Positions 35,905 to 45,021 are shown, counted from the stretch's first letter. The stretch is 64,000 bases of DNA from Candidatus Pseudomonas phytovorans (GCA_029202525.1 CP119325.1:1586001-1650000); one strand, 5' to 3'. Numbers and translations are program-made. Notes: a model not told the origin generated them from the letters alone.

Positions 35905-36633
35905 TCAGGCGACGCTGCGTTCGGCGACGGGCACCTCAGCCTGCCCTCGGCGATACAGAACCAGGTAATACGACCCTAACCCGATCAACCAGCAGAACAC
36001 TGCCGTCCAGATGTTGTGCGACAGGAAGTGCGCGCCTTGCATCATCCTGCCCACCGACAGCACTGAACCTGCTATCAAGGCCACGACAAACGCCACCCGA
36101 GCCAACCGCGGCTTGCGATCACGCAACATGAAGAACAGCCCGAACAGGCAGAACCCGGTCGCCGCATGGCCGCCCGGCCAGCACAGCCCAGGCTTGTCGG
36201 TCGCCGGCCTTGGCTCCAGCAGCTTGCTGTAGGTTTCGGTGCCACCAAACTGGGTCAGGCTCCACGGGCATTGCACCTGGGTCACCTCCTTCAGTGGCGT
36301 GACAAACGCGGTGGACAGGCCCAGTGCCAGCACCATGCAGCCTAGCTCGCGGCGCCAGCCGAACAGGCGCTTCCAGAAGAAACTGGCGGCAAAGGTCAGC
36401 AGCGATAACACACCCAACAAGATCACCACCTGCTTGACCCGGTCGTGCAGGATGTTTTCCAGCAGGTAACTGTGGCGTCCAATGAACTGCCCGGCAGCGG
36501 GGTCGAAGAACAGCTGGGCCACCTGCATGTCGACCGAGGTCAGTTCCAGCAGAATCAATGCCAGCGCGGTCGCCAAGGGTATTCCCAGATACAGCCAGTA
36601 GTTGATCGGGCGAGGGTGGGTGGGGTGCTGCAT
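35905..36633 (-). CDS. PAP2-family membrane phosphatase
   Basis: A 242-residue inner-membrane protein with about six segments. The PAP2 motifs are recognisable but altered: KEVTQVQCPW for KX6RP, PGGHAATGF for PSGH, and GRMMQGAHFLSHNIW for SRX5HX3D (Asp replaced by His). Such variants act on lipid A or undecaprenyl pyrophosphate in other bacteria; the substrate here is unknown. It is divergent from colR, and a ColR-box-like site lies 70 bases upstream, suggesting ColR control. Confidence 0.85.
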   Translation of the reverse strand: MQHPTHPRPINYWLYLGIPLATALALILLELTSVDMQVAQLFFDPAAGQFIGRHSYLLENILHDRVKQVVILLGVLSLLTFAASFFWKRLFGWRRELGCMVLALGLSTAFVTPLKEVTQVQCPWSLTQFGGTETYSKLLEPRPATDKPGLCWPGGHAATGFCLFGLFFMLRDRKPRLARVAFVVALIAGSVLSVGRMMQGAHFLSHNIWTAVFCWLIGLGSYYLVLYRRGQAEVPVAERSVA

Positions 36634-36702
36634 GACGACTCCAGAACACGAAAAAGATCGGGCATTGTCAGCCGCCCGCTATCCTGTGTCCGTGAAGGAT
36701 CA

Positions 36703-36718
36703 GTGAAAAAACCGTCAA
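36703..36718 (-). promoter_or_regulatory. ColR-box-like site upstream of the PAP2 gene
   Basis: On the - strand this reads TTGACGGTTTTTTCAC. It fits at every position the consensus I recall for P. putida ColR, YYNASNNYTTTTTCAC. It lies in the 183-base gap between PAP2 and colR, reading towards PAP2. Confidence 0.65.
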
Positions 36719-36816
36719 GTGCAGTGAATTTTTCTGGGGGCTGGCACCGTGCAGGCATAGGCCTTAAGCTGCGCCTGCCGCGCACCACAGCGAGGAGCGC
36801 CGCACAGGAGAAACCG

Positions 36817-37500
36817 ATGCGCATTCTTTTGGTTGAAGACAACCGCGATATCCTGGCCAACCTGGCCGATTACCTGGGCATGAAGGGTTACACCGTCGAC
36901 TGCGCCCAGGATGGCCTGTCCGGGCTGCACCTGGCTGCCACCGAACACTACGACCTGATCGTGCTGGACATCATGCTGCCCGGCATCGATGGCTACACCC
37001 TGTGCAAGCGGCTGCGCGAAGACGCCCGCCGCGACACACCGGTGATCATGCTGACCGCCCGCGACCAGTTGGACGACCGCCTGCAAGGCTTCCGCTCCGG
37101 GGCCGACGATTACCTGCTCAAGCCGTTCGCCCTGTCAGAGCTGGCGGCACGCATCGAAGCGGTGCTGCGCCGTGCCCAAGGGGGCGGGCGCCGCACGTTG
37201 CAGGTGTCCGACCTCAGCTACGACCTCGACACCCTGGAGGTCACTCGTCAGGGGCGCCTGCTCAAGCTCAACCCGGTCGGCCTCAAGCTGCTGGCAGTGC
37301 TGATGCAGAAAAGCCCGCACGTTCTGCGCCGCGAGGTGTTGGAAGAGGCTTTGTGGGGCGACGATTGCCCGGACAGTGACAGCCTGCGCAGCCATGTTCA
37401 CCAGTTGCGTCAGGTGATCGACAAACCGTTTGAAAAACCGTTGCTGCATACCGTCCATGGCGTCGGCTATCGCCTCGCCGAGGGCCGCGATGGAGTTTAA
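36817..37500 (+). CDS. colR: Response regulator ColR
   Basis: OmpR-type regulator of 227 residues: receiver domain with Asp51 as phospho-acceptor (LIVLDIMLPG) and a C-terminal winged helix with HVHQLRQVIDKPF and HTVHGVGYRLA. ATG 36817 follows ACAGGAGAAACCG. It overlaps colS by 11 bases. The order colR-colS-methyltransferase-inaA/wapQ is diagnostic of the Col locus, which in P. putida maintains the envelope under metal stress. Confidence 0.95.
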   Translation: MRILLVEDNRDILANLADYLGMKGYTVDCAQDGLSGLHLAATEHYDLIVLDIMLPGIDGYTLCKRLREDARRDTPVIMLTARDQLDDRLQGFRSGADDYLLKPFALSELAARIEAVLRRAQGGGRRTLQVSDLSYDLDTLEVTRQGRLLKLNPVGLKLLAVLMQKSPHVLRREVLEEALWGDDCPDSDSLRSHVHQLRQVIDKPFEKPLLHTVHGVGYRLAEGRDGV

Positions 37501-38800
37501 GCAAAGCCTTGCCCAGCGCATCATCATTGCCTTTGCGTTGATGAGCGCGCTGGTGGCCGGGGCTTTCGCCTTCGGCATCGTTGCCACTGTGCATCTGGTC
37601 GAAGAGCGGTTGATTTCCTCGGTATTGGGCGGTGACTTGCAGCGCCTGCTGCGCATGGACAGCGTCGGCGACTGGAGCCACCGGCCACGCCCGGATCAGC
37701 TGTTCTACTTCAGCGGTGGGCGTGACGACTTCGAGCTGCCCAAAGACCTGCGTCACCTCGATCGCGGTTTCCACGAGGTGTTTCGCGACCAGCTGTCGTA
37801 CCACGCCATGGTCGAGATCGTCGATGGCCGCCGTTATGTACTGCTGCAGGATCAGAGCGACTTCGAAGAACGCGAGCGCGTACTGTTCGCGGTGGTGGTG
37901 GTGGGCTTCGTGCTCAGCCTGGTGCTGGCCGTCATTCTGGGCTGGCTGGTGGCGCGCCGGGTGATGGCGCCGGTGATACGCCTGGCACGCCAGGTACGCC
38001 ACCGCGACCAGTTGCTGGGCCTGGCCCCGCCGCTGGCACCGGACTATGCCGCAGACGAAGTCGGCCAGTTGGCCGTAGCCTTCGACGACACCCTGGGCCG
38101 CCTGCGCGACGCGCTGACCCGCGAACGGCTGTTCACCAGTGACGTCAGCCATGAGCTGCGCACGCCGTTGATGGTGCTGGCCACCTCCTGCGAGTTGCTG
38201 ATAGAAAACCCCAACCTCGACACCCGCGCGCGTAGCCAGGTGGAGCGCGTAGCGCGGGCCACTGAAGAAATGCGTGAACTGGTCAAGACCTTCCTGATGC
38301 TGGCTCGCGCGCAGCGCGATGAGGGCGCGGTGGCGTCGCGGGCGACCCTGCGCGAAGTGGCCGACGAGCTTATCGGGGTGTGGCGCGACACCATCGAGCA
38401 GAAGGGCCTCACCCTGTATTTCGATGGTCGTGTCAGTGCAAGCCCGGTCCTGTACAACGCCACCTTCTTGCAGTCGGTAATGGGTAACTTGCTGCGCAAT
38501 GCTGCGCATTACACCGACGGCGGCTACATTCGCCTGAGCCTGGAAGCCAACGGCTTCAGCGTGGAGGACAGCGGCGTAGGCATCCCCGAAGAGCAGCGGG
38601 AGGCGATGTTCAAGCCGTTCGTGCGTGGCGATGAGCGGCGTGGTGAGGGTCTGGGCCTTGGGCTGTCGCTGGTGCAGCGTATCTGTGACGACCAGGGCTG
38701 GCAGGTCACCCTGACGTCAACCTTGCCGCACGGCTGCCGTTTCCGGGTGGACCTGAGTAACACCGCAGCGAAGGGTGATTCAGAGGCATTGGTTGGGTAA
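37490..38800 (+). CDS. colS: Sensor histidine kinase ColS
   Basis: A 436-residue kinase with two membrane segments (about 11-34 and 130-155) and a short periplasmic domain. Counting from ATG 37490, the residues reported as important for iron/zinc sensing in P. putida ColS fall at His35, Glu38, Glu96, His105, Glu126 and Glu129. The last two form the ExxE motif in FEERE. The phospho-acceptor is His221 in SHELRTPL. The catalytic domain has VEDSGVGIP and GLGLGLSLV. Confidence 0.95.
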   Translation: MEFKQSLAQRIIIAFALMSALVAGAFAFGIVATVHLVEERLISSVLGGDLQRLLRMDSVGDWSHRPRPDQLFYFSGGRDDFELPKDLRHLDRGFHEVFRDQLSYHAMVEIVDGRRYVLLQDQSDFEERERVLFAVVVVGFVLSLVLAVILGWLVARRVMAPVIRLARQVRHRDQLLGLAPPLAPDYAADEVGQLAVAFDDTLGRLRDALTRERLFTSDVSHELRTPLMVLATSCELLIENPNLDTRARSQVERVARATEEMRELVKTFLMLARAQRDEGAVASRATLREVADELIGVWRDTIEQKGLTLYFDGRVSASPVLYNATFLQSVMGNLLRNAAHYTDGGYIRLSLEANGFSVEDSGVGIPEEQREAMFKPFVRGDERRGEGLGLGLSLVQRICDDQGWQVTLTSTLPHGCRFRVDLSNTAAKGDSEALVG

Positions 38801-38825
38801 TTTCTTGTAACAGGTGTATTGGGGC

Positions 38826-38841
38826 GCAACATATTTTTCAC
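38826..38841 (+). promoter_or_regulatory. ColR-box-like site upstream of the methyltransferase gene
   Basis: GCAACATATTTTTCAC differs from YYNASNNYTTTTTCAC at two of the constrained positions. It lies 65 bases before the methyltransferase start, in the gap after colS, so the downstream pair may have its own ColR-responsive promoter. Confidence 0.55.
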
Positions 38842-38906
38842 ATTGGCATGACCTGATTCCGACGCTCGCCTCCCTAATGTGGGCGCAATGAGTCTGGAGA
38901 TGCCCA

Positions 38907-39587
38907 ATGCGTAGCCCCATCAAGCTTGAATTTTCCGAGAAGTACGACAAAGACCATGCGCGCGAGTACTTTCTCAAGCACCAGGATGGCCTTGCGCGAC
39001 GCCTTTCCCACAAGCGAGATGAGCAGTTGGCGCGTCGCGCGCTGGCAATGGCCGGCGAGCCCGGGCTGGTCCTGGACTTGCCATGCGGTGCTGGCCGTTT
39101 CTGGCCACTGTTGGCCGAAAAGCCCAACCGGGTAATCATCGGTGCCGACAACTCCGAAGCGATGATCGAGACAGCGTGCGCCGCGCAACCGCCAGAAGTG
39201 GTGGCGCGGGTACGCCCTTTGCAGACTTCTGCGTTTGCAATTGACCTGCCGGACAACTCGGTGGACAGCATTTTCTGTATGCGTCTGTTCCACCACATTG
39301 GCGAAGCTGCCCACAGAAAGACCATTCTTTCGGAATTTCAGCGAGTTAGCCGTGATAGTGTGATCCTGTCACTGTGGGTGGATGGCAATTTCAAGGCTTG
39401 GCGGCGTAAGAAACTGGAACAGCGCCGCAGCGCCAAGACCGAGCAGGACAATTACCAGAACCGTTTTGTGTTACCGGCCGAAACGGTCGAAGAAGAATTC
39501 ATGGCCGCCGGCTTCAGAATCCAGGAACGCCTCGACTTCCTGCCGTTCTATGCCATGTGGCGGGTCTACGTATTGCGTAAGGGGTAG
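38907..39587 (+). CDS. Class I SAM-dependent methyltransferase of the col locus
   Basis: A 226-residue protein with a Rossmann-like methyltransferase core. Motif I is GLVLDLPCGAGRFWPLL, followed by VIIGADNSEAMIE and the motif IV-like SVDSIFCMRLFHHI. It corresponds to orf222 next to colRS in P. putida. Its acceptor is unknown; linkage to an LPS-kinase-like gene suggests an envelope substrate. It stops six bases before the next start. Confidence 0.87.
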   Translation: MRSPIKLEFSEKYDKDHAREYFLKHQDGLARRLSHKRDEQLARRALAMAGEPGLVLDLPCGAGRFWPLLAEKPNRVIIGADNSEAMIETACAAQPPEVVARVRPLQTSAFAIDLPDNSVDSIFCMRLFHHIGEAAHRKTILSEFQRVSRDSVILSLWVDGNFKAWRRKKLEQRRSAKTEQDNYQNRFVLPAETVEEEFMAAGFRIQERLDFLPFYAMWRVYVLRKG

Positions 39588-39593
39588 TGTTTG

Positions 39594-40292
39594 ATGGCTG
39601 TAGCCCAGAAAGGGGAGTCGCGGTTCGATTTTTACTGGCGCCAGCAAGGCGAGTGGGTCGAGGAGCCTAACCAGCGCCGCGGCGGCGAGAGTGGTGTACA
39701 ACGCCTCAACGATGCCAGCGGCAAGCTGCTGTATGCCAAGCGCCAGGTCGGGCACATCTACCGCAGCCTGCTGCACCCTTTTGGCCGGCCGACCGTATTG
39801 CGTGAACTCGATGCGCTGAACAGCTTCGAGCAACTGGGCGTGCGCGTACCGCGCATTGTCTTCTGTGGTGCCGAACGCGATGCCGACCACCAGTGGCGTG
39901 CGCTGCTGGTGAGCGAAGCGCTGGACGGCTTTGTCGAACTCGACACCTGGCATGCCGAAGGTGCCCGCGAGCGCTACCCGCAGGTGGTGCATGAGCGCAT
40001 GTTCAAAGACCTGGCGGACAACCTGGCGCGTATGCACCTGGGGCACTGGCAGCATGGCTGCCTGTACGGCAAGCACGTATTCATCAAGGTGATTGGCGAG
40101 GGCGAGCAGGCTCGCGTCGAGGTGGCGCTGCTGGACCTGGAAAAGTGCCGCCGACGTATCAGTTGCCAGCGTGCTGCAGGTAACGACCTGCGCCAACTGC
40201 GCCGCCATTCGTCGATCAATGACGCGGAATGGCAAACGCTGCTCTACTTTTACAAGATGGCGTTTGGCAGCGCTGTCAAAGGGTTAGGGTAA
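39594..40292 (+). CDS. inaA: LPS-core kinase-like protein (InaA/WapQ)
   Basis: A 232-residue protein of the lipopolysaccharide kinase (Kdo/WaaP-like) family. Eukaryotic-kinase-like elements are visible: a Lys-bearing strand (LLYAKRQVGHIYRS), the catalytic-loop equivalent NLARMHLGHWQHGCLYGKHVFI and a metal-binding-like LLDLEKCRRR. AAGGGG precedes ATG 39594, favoured over TTG 39591. It would phosphorylate or modify the LPS core at the inner membrane; this is inference from family and operon. Confidence 0.85.
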   Translation: MAVAQKGESRFDFYWRQQGEWVEEPNQRRGGESGVQRLNDASGKLLYAKRQVGHIYRSLLHPFGRPTVLRELDALNSFEQLGVRVPRIVFCGAERDADHQWRALLVSEALDGFVELDTWHAEGARERYPQVVHERMFKDLADNLARMHLGHWQHGCLYGKHVFIKVIGEGEQARVEVALLDLEKCRRRISCQRAAGNDLRQLRRHSSINDAEWQTLLYFYKMAFGSAVKGLG

Positions 40293-40525
40293 TGAAACTA
40301 GAATTAGCTCGAGCTTTGTTCCTGGTGGCTGGCCTGGCGGTGACCACCGTGGCGGTGGCTGCCTGGGAAGAGCCGAGGCCAACTGTGTTCAGCAAGGCTG
40401 AGATGGCCGACCAGTGTGCGTTGCCGCGGGATGTGAAACCGCAGCAACAGGCACAGGCCGCGCCGGATCAGGACCTGTTGCTGTTCCTGTTTGGCCTGCG
40501 TCAGGGGTTGCGGCCGTTCGGTTGA
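40292..40525 (+). CDS. Small membrane-anchored protein of the col operon
   Basis: A 77-residue protein starting at ATG 40292, sharing one base with the inaA stop (TAATG). A hydrophobic segment at residues 5-24 (ARALFLVAGLAVTTVAVAAW) could be a signal peptide or anchor. A short polar linker follows, and then a hydrophobic patch DLLLFLFGLRQG. A counterpart sits at the same place in P. aeruginosa. I do not recognise a domain or function. Confidence 0.75.
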   Translation: MKLELARALFLVAGLAVTTVAVAAWEEPRPTVFSKAEMADQCALPRDVKPQQQAQAAPDQDLLLFLFGLRQGLRPFG

Positions 40526-40541
40526 GCCCGGTGTGAGCTAG

Positions 40542-40583
40542 AAATGCCAGAGGCCCCGCAATTGCGGGGCCTCTGGCATTTTT
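40542..40583. terminator. Bidirectional terminator after the col operon
   Basis: ATGCCAGAGGCCCCGCA / TGCGGGGCCTCTGGCAT, a perfect 17-bp stem with a two-base loop (AT) and a T-tract on the right. The A-rich left flank could serve the other strand. Confidence 0.92.
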
Positions 40584-40594
40584 GCATGTGCCTC

Positions 40595-40693
40595 ACCGGC
40601 CTCTTCGCGGGCTTGCCCGCTCCCACAGGTACAGCGCCGGTTCTGAAGCTGGCGCCGTATCTGTGGGAGCGGGCAAGCCCGCGAAGAGGCCGG
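40595..40693. repeat. REP pair at the 3' end of the RND gene
   Basis: Inverted REP units CCGGCCTCTTCGCGGGCTTGCCCGCTCCCACAG and complement. It sits between convergent transcripts and reaches the stop codon of the pump gene. Confidence 0.9.
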
Positions 40694-40694
40694 A

Positions 40695-43600
40695 TCAGGC
40701 CACAACAGGCCCTTTGACCACCGATTTGTGCGCCAGCAAGGTGTAGATACAAGGCAGTACAAACAAGGTAAACAGCGTACCAATCGACATGCCGGTAGCA
40801 ATCACCGTCCCGATGTCAAAGCGGCTGACCGCTCCGGCGCCGGTCGCCAGAATCAGCGGCACCATGCCGAACACCATCGCCGCCGTTGTCATCAGCACCG
40901 GCCGCAGGCGGATTGCCGCTGCTTCCTCGATCGCTTCGCGCACGCTCAGGCCGCGTTCCTCACGCAGCTGGTTGGCGAATTCGACGATGAGAATGCCGTG
41001 TTTGCTGATCAGCCCGATCAAGGTCACCAGCCCGACCTGGGTGTAGATGTTCATGCTCGAGATGCCCAGAAACAGCGGCAGCAGCGCCCCGCAGATCGAC
41101 AACGGCACCGTCACCAGAATCACCAGCGGGTCGCGGAAACTTTCGAATTGCGCTGCCAGCACCAGGAAGATGATCGCCAGTGCCAGGCCAAAGGTAACCC
41201 ACAGCGCGCTGCCTTCCTGAACGTACTGGCGGGCCACCCCGGCGTAGTCGAAGGCGTAGCCTTCCGGGGCTTCTTCGCGGGCGATGTCCTGCACCGTCTT
41301 CAGCGCTTCGCCCAGGCTGACCATGGGCACGCCCTGGATGATCGCCGCGTTCAGCTGCTGGAACTGGTTGAGCTGGCGCGGGCGGGCGCGGTCAGTGAGG
41401 GTGATCAGGGTCGACAGCGGCAGCAGTTGGCCCTGGTCGTTCTTCACATAGTAGTTGTTCAGCCAGCCGGGGTTGTCGCGGTAGGGCCGCTCGACTTGGG
41501 CAATCACCTTGTAGCTGCGGCCTTCAAGCGTGAATCGATTGATTTCCGCTTCGCCCAGCAAGGTTGCCAACGTGCCGCCCAAGGTGTCCATCGACACCCC
41601 CATCTGCGCCGCCTTGGCCCGGTCGATATCGACCACCACTTCAGGCTTGTCGAACGCCAGGTCGATGTCGAGGAAGGCGAATTTGCCAGATTCCTGGGCG
41701 CGCGTCTTGATGCGCTGGGCCACCTCCAGCAGTGCCGGGTAGTCGCCTGCGGTATTGATCACGAACTGGAACGGCAGGCCCTCGCCAGTGCCGGGCAGCG
41801 AGGGCAGGTTGAAGCCGAAGATCTGCAGGCCGCCGATTTCTTCAAGTTTGGCCTGTACCAGCGGCAACAGCTCCATCTGCGTGCGCTCGCGCTCGTTCCA
41901 GGGCTTGAGCAAAAAGCCACCAATGCCGGTCTGCACACCATTGAAACCATTGATCTGGAACGACGAGTAGTATTCCGGGAAGGCCTTGAACAGTGGCGTG
42001 AACTCGTCGGTATAGGCGTTGAGGTAATCAAGGTTGGCCGGCTGCGGCGAGCTGCTCATCATGAAAATCACCCCTTGGTCCTCGTTCGGCGCCAGTTCGT
42101 TCTGGGTGAACTTGAGCAGCACCGGGATCAGGCACAGGATGATCACGGCAAACACCAGTACCACCGGCCGACTGTCGAGGGTGGCGTGCAGCAGGCGCTG
42201 GTAGCGCACCTTCAGGCGCTCGAAGATCTGGTCCAGGCGATGGGCCAGGCCGCTGGGGTTCTGCTCCTGGCGCAGCAGCAGGGCGCACATCATCGGCGAC
42301 AGGGTCAGGGCAACGATGCCAGAGATGACCACTGCCCCGGCCAAGGTCAGGGCGAACTCCTTGAACAAGGCCCCTGTGAGCCCGGTGAGGAAGCCGATCG
42401 GTGCATAGACGGCGGCCAAGGTGATGGTCATCGATACCACCGGCATGGCGATTTCACGGGCGCCCTCAAGGGCCGCGTCGAACGGCGACTTGCCTTCCTC
42501 CATGTGCCGGTGGATGTTTTCCACCACGACAATGGCATCGTCCACCACCAGGCCGATGGCCAGCACCATGGCCAGCAGGGTCAGCAGGTTGAGCGAGTAG
42601 CCCATCATCTGCATGAAGAACAGCACGCCGATCATCGACAGGGGAATGGTCACCACCGGGATCAGCACCGAGCGCAGGGCGCCGAGGAACAGGAACACCA
42701 CCACGATGACAATCAGCACGGCTTCGCCGAGGGTCTTGATCACTTCGTCGATGGAAGCCTGGATGAACAGCGTGGCGTCGTAGGCGATCGACACTTTGAG
42801 CGCCGAGGGCAACTGGCTTTGCAGCTCGGGCATGATGCGCCGCACTTCCTTGATTACATCCAGCGGGTTGGCGGCCGGGGTGGCCTTGATGCCGATATAC
42901 ACCGACGGGGTACCGTCGAACGAGCTGACCGTGTCGTAGTTTTCTGCGCCCATCTCGACCCGCGCCACATCGCCCAGCAGTACGCGGCTGTCACCGCTGG
43001 TCTTGACCGGCAAGGCGGCGAATGCCTCGGCTGATTTCAGCTCGGTACTGGCGTTGATACTGGTGACCACGTACTCGCCCTTCACCTCGCCGGCAGCCGA
43101 GAGGAAGTTGTAGCGGCGTACCGCATTGGTCACGTCAGTGGCCGACAGGCCGAAGCCGGCCAGCTTCACCGGGTCTATCCAGATACGCATGGCAAACACC
43201 TGGTTGCCGAGGATCTCTGCCTCGGCCATGCCTGGCAAGGTGGCCAGCTTGGGCTGAATGACCCGTGACAAGTAGTCGGTGATCTGCGGGTTGCTCATTT
43301 CCTTGCTGTAGAAGCTGACATACATCAGCGCCGAGGCGTCGGCAGCCTCCTTGCTGAGCACTGGGTCTTCGGCGTCCTGCGGCAGTTGGTTGCGCACTTC
43401 GTTGGCCTTGGCCAGCAGCTCGGTGAACAGCCGGTCGCTGTCGGCACCGATGCGCGCGTAGATGGAGATGATCGAAAAGTTCTGCCGGCTCACCGAGGTC
43501 ATGTAGTCGATGCCTTCGGCACTGGCCAGGCTTTGCTGCAGCGGCTGGGTGATGTAGCCCTGGATGGTCTCGGCGTTGGCCCCGGGGTAGGCGGTGGTCA

Positions 43601-43739
43601 CCGTGATCAGGGCGTTTTCCATTTGCGGGTACTGGCGGATCTGCAGTTTGTTCCAGGCCTGAAAGCCCAGCAGCAGGATCAGCAGGCTGACCACGCTGGC
43701 CAGCACCGGGCGACGGATGAACGGGTCGGTAAACGCCAT
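40695..43739 (-). CDS. RND multidrug efflux transporter (MexW-like)
   Basis: A 1014-residue HAE-1 inner-membrane pump. It has the usual plan of one N-terminal segment (RRPVLASVVSLLILLLGFQAW), a large periplasmic loop, a central membrane block, a second loop and a C-terminal block. The proton-relay Asp pair is in AIGLVVDDAIVVVENIH (near residue 407). The gene lies 12 bases after its adaptor gene. Its position after the col locus matches mexVW of P. aeruginosa. No outer-membrane factor is encoded here, so it probably uses an OprM/TtgC-like channel. Confidence 0.92.
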   Translation of the reverse strand: MAFTDPFIRRPVLASVVSLLILLLGFQAWNKLQIRQYPQMENALITVTTAYPGANAETIQGYITQPLQQSLASAEGIDYMTSVSRQNFSIISIYARIGADSDRLFTELLAKANEVRNQLPQDAEDPVLSKEAADASALMYVSFYSKEMSNPQITDYLSRVIQPKLATLPGMAEAEILGNQVFAMRIWIDPVKLAGFGLSATDVTNAVRRYNFLSAAGEVKGEYVVTSINASTELKSAEAFAALPVKTSGDSRVLLGDVARVEMGAENYDTVSSFDGTPSVYIGIKATPAANPLDVIKEVRRIMPELQSQLPSALKVSIAYDATLFIQASIDEVIKTLGEAVLIVIVVVFLFLGALRSVLIPVVTIPLSMIGVLFFMQMMGYSLNLLTLLAMVLAIGLVVDDAIVVVENIHRHMEEGKSPFDAALEGAREIAMPVVSMTITLAAVYAPIGFLTGLTGALFKEFALTLAGAVVISGIVALTLSPMMCALLLRQEQNPSGLAHRLDQIFERLKVRYQRLLHATLDSRPVVLVFAVIILCLIPVLLKFTQNELAPNEDQGVIFMMSSSPQPANLDYLNAYTDEFTPLFKAFPEYYSSFQINGFNGVQTGIGGFLLKPWNERERTQMELLPLVQAKLEEIGGLQIFGFNLPSLPGTGEGLPFQFVINTAGDYPALLEVAQRIKTRAQESGKFAFLDIDLAFDKPEVVVDIDRAKAAQMGVSMDTLGGTLATLLGEAEINRFTLEGRSYKVIAQVERPYRDNPGWLNNYYVKNDQGQLLPLSTLITLTDRARPRQLNQFQQLNAAIIQGVPMVSLGEALKTVQDIAREEAPEGYAFDYAGVARQYVQEGSALWVTFGLALAIIFLVLAAQFESFRDPLVILVTVPLSICGALLPLFLGISSMNIYTQVGLVTLIGLISKHGILIVEFANQLREERGLSVREAIEEAAAIRLRPVLMTTAAMVFGMVPLILATGAGAVSRFDIGTVIATGMSIGTLFTLFVLPCIYTLLAHKSVVKGPVVA

Positions 43740-43751
43740 GCCAGCCTCCTG

Positions 43752-44900
43752 TCAGTCCTTGCCCGGTGCGCCCTGCTCGGGCTTGAGGGCCTTGCCCTGG
43801 CCGATGCGGATCGCGGCGCCCGGGGTGAGTTTCAGTTGCCCGGCGGTGACCACCTGTTCACCGGCCTGCAAACCCTTGCTGACCACCACCACGCCATCGC
43901 GGCGCTCGCCGGTTTGCACCGTGCGTTGTTCGGCAACCAGCTGGGGTTGGTCCTTGTCGTCGGTTTCCGGTTTGCCATCCTTGTCCTTTTTCGGGGTGGC
44001 GATGTACACCGAGTTGCCATACAGGGTGTAGGTAATGGCGCTTTCAGGCACTACCACTTGCGGTTGAGGGTTGGGCAGCAGGATCAGCAGGCTGGTGAAC
44101 ATGCCTGGCAGCAGCTTGCCGTCGGGGTTGGCCATGGTTGCGCGCACCAGCAGGTTACGCGTGGTTTCCTCAACCTTCGGGTTGATGGCGCTGAGGCTGG
44201 CGGGAAAGGTCTGGCCCGGGTAGGCGGCCACTTGTACCAGGACCTGCTGGCCCAGGTTCAACTGTGGCAGGGCCTGTTCCGGCACGTTGAAGTCGACGTA
44301 CAGGCTGGACGTGTCCTGCAGGGTGGCGATCACTGTGCCGGCGGCAAGGTAACCGCCGACATCCACCTGGCGGATGCCGATGGTGCCGCTGAAGGGGGCA
44401 CTGATGCTCTTCTTGGTTTTCGACGCCCTGAGTTGCTCGACCACCGCCTTGTTGCGCAGATACTGGGCGTTGAGGCGATCGAACTCGCCGCGGGAAATGG
44501 CCGAATCGCCCACCAGCTGGCTACCGCGGCCGAAGTCGACCTTGGCCAAGCCCAGGTCGGCCTCGGCGGTGCCGAGCAGGGCGGTTTCCTGGTCGTCATT
44601 GAGGCGCAGCAGCAGTTGCCCGGCTTTTACCTTCTGCCCAGAGTCGAAATACAGGGTTTTGACGATGCCCTCCACCTCAAGGCTCAGCTCAACGCCTTGC
44701 AGCGCCTTGAGGCTGCCGACGGCGGGCAGGCGCTGTTGCCACTGGCGCTGTTCGGCCAAGGCTGCCGCTACGGTGATGGGCGGCTTGGGGGCAGTGAACA
44801 TCTGGATCTGCTGGTAGATCGAGAAGGCCTTGTAGCCCCCCAGGGCCAGCACGATCAGCAGAACCACGGCCAACATGATGAGCATGCGGCGGGGCAGCAT
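43752..44900 (-). CDS. RND periplasmic adaptor (MexV-like)
   Basis: A 382-residue membrane-fusion protein. The start at 44900 (MLPRRMLIMLAVVLL) has AAGGA nine bases upstream and gives an N-terminal anchor helix. Lipoyl halves flank a short alpha-hairpin: VEGIVKTLYFDSGQKVKAGQ and APFSGTIGIRQVDVGGYLAAG. The beta-barrel and membrane-proximal domains follow. The tail is charged with Lys/Asp repeats (KKDKDGKPETDDKD). It is the first gene of the pump pair. Confidence 0.92.
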   Translation of the reverse strand: MLPRRMLIMLAVVLLIVLALGGYKAFSIYQQIQMFTAPKPPITVAAALAEQRQWQQRLPAVGSLKALQGVELSLEVEGIVKTLYFDSGQKVKAGQLLLRLNDDQETALLGTAEADLGLAKVDFGRGSQLVGDSAISRGEFDRLNAQYLRNKAVVEQLRASKTKKSISAPFSGTIGIRQVDVGGYLAAGTVIATLQDTSSLYVDFNVPEQALPQLNLGQQVLVQVAAYPGQTFPASLSAINPKVEETTRNLLVRATMANPDGKLLPGMFTSLLILLPNPQPQVVVPESAITYTLYGNSVYIATPKKDKDGKPETDDKDQPQLVAEQRTVQTGERRDGVVVVSKGLQAGEQVVTAGQLKLTPGAAIRIGQGKALKPEQGAPGKD

Positions 44901-45021
44901 AGGTCCGGTTCCTTGGATTCGGTTGTTATTCGCTTGGACACGACAACGGGCGATCCTGCCCACGTGCGGATGGGGGAAGTATTGACCTTTTTTTGTGGGA
45001 AGGGTGTGAAATGCCTGTGAG

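Noticed and set aside
40728..43034. A 768-codon + strand frame opposite the RND pump.
   Set aside because: The translation is rich in His, Gln and Arg, typical of an antisense frame; the pump on the - strand has full family motifs.
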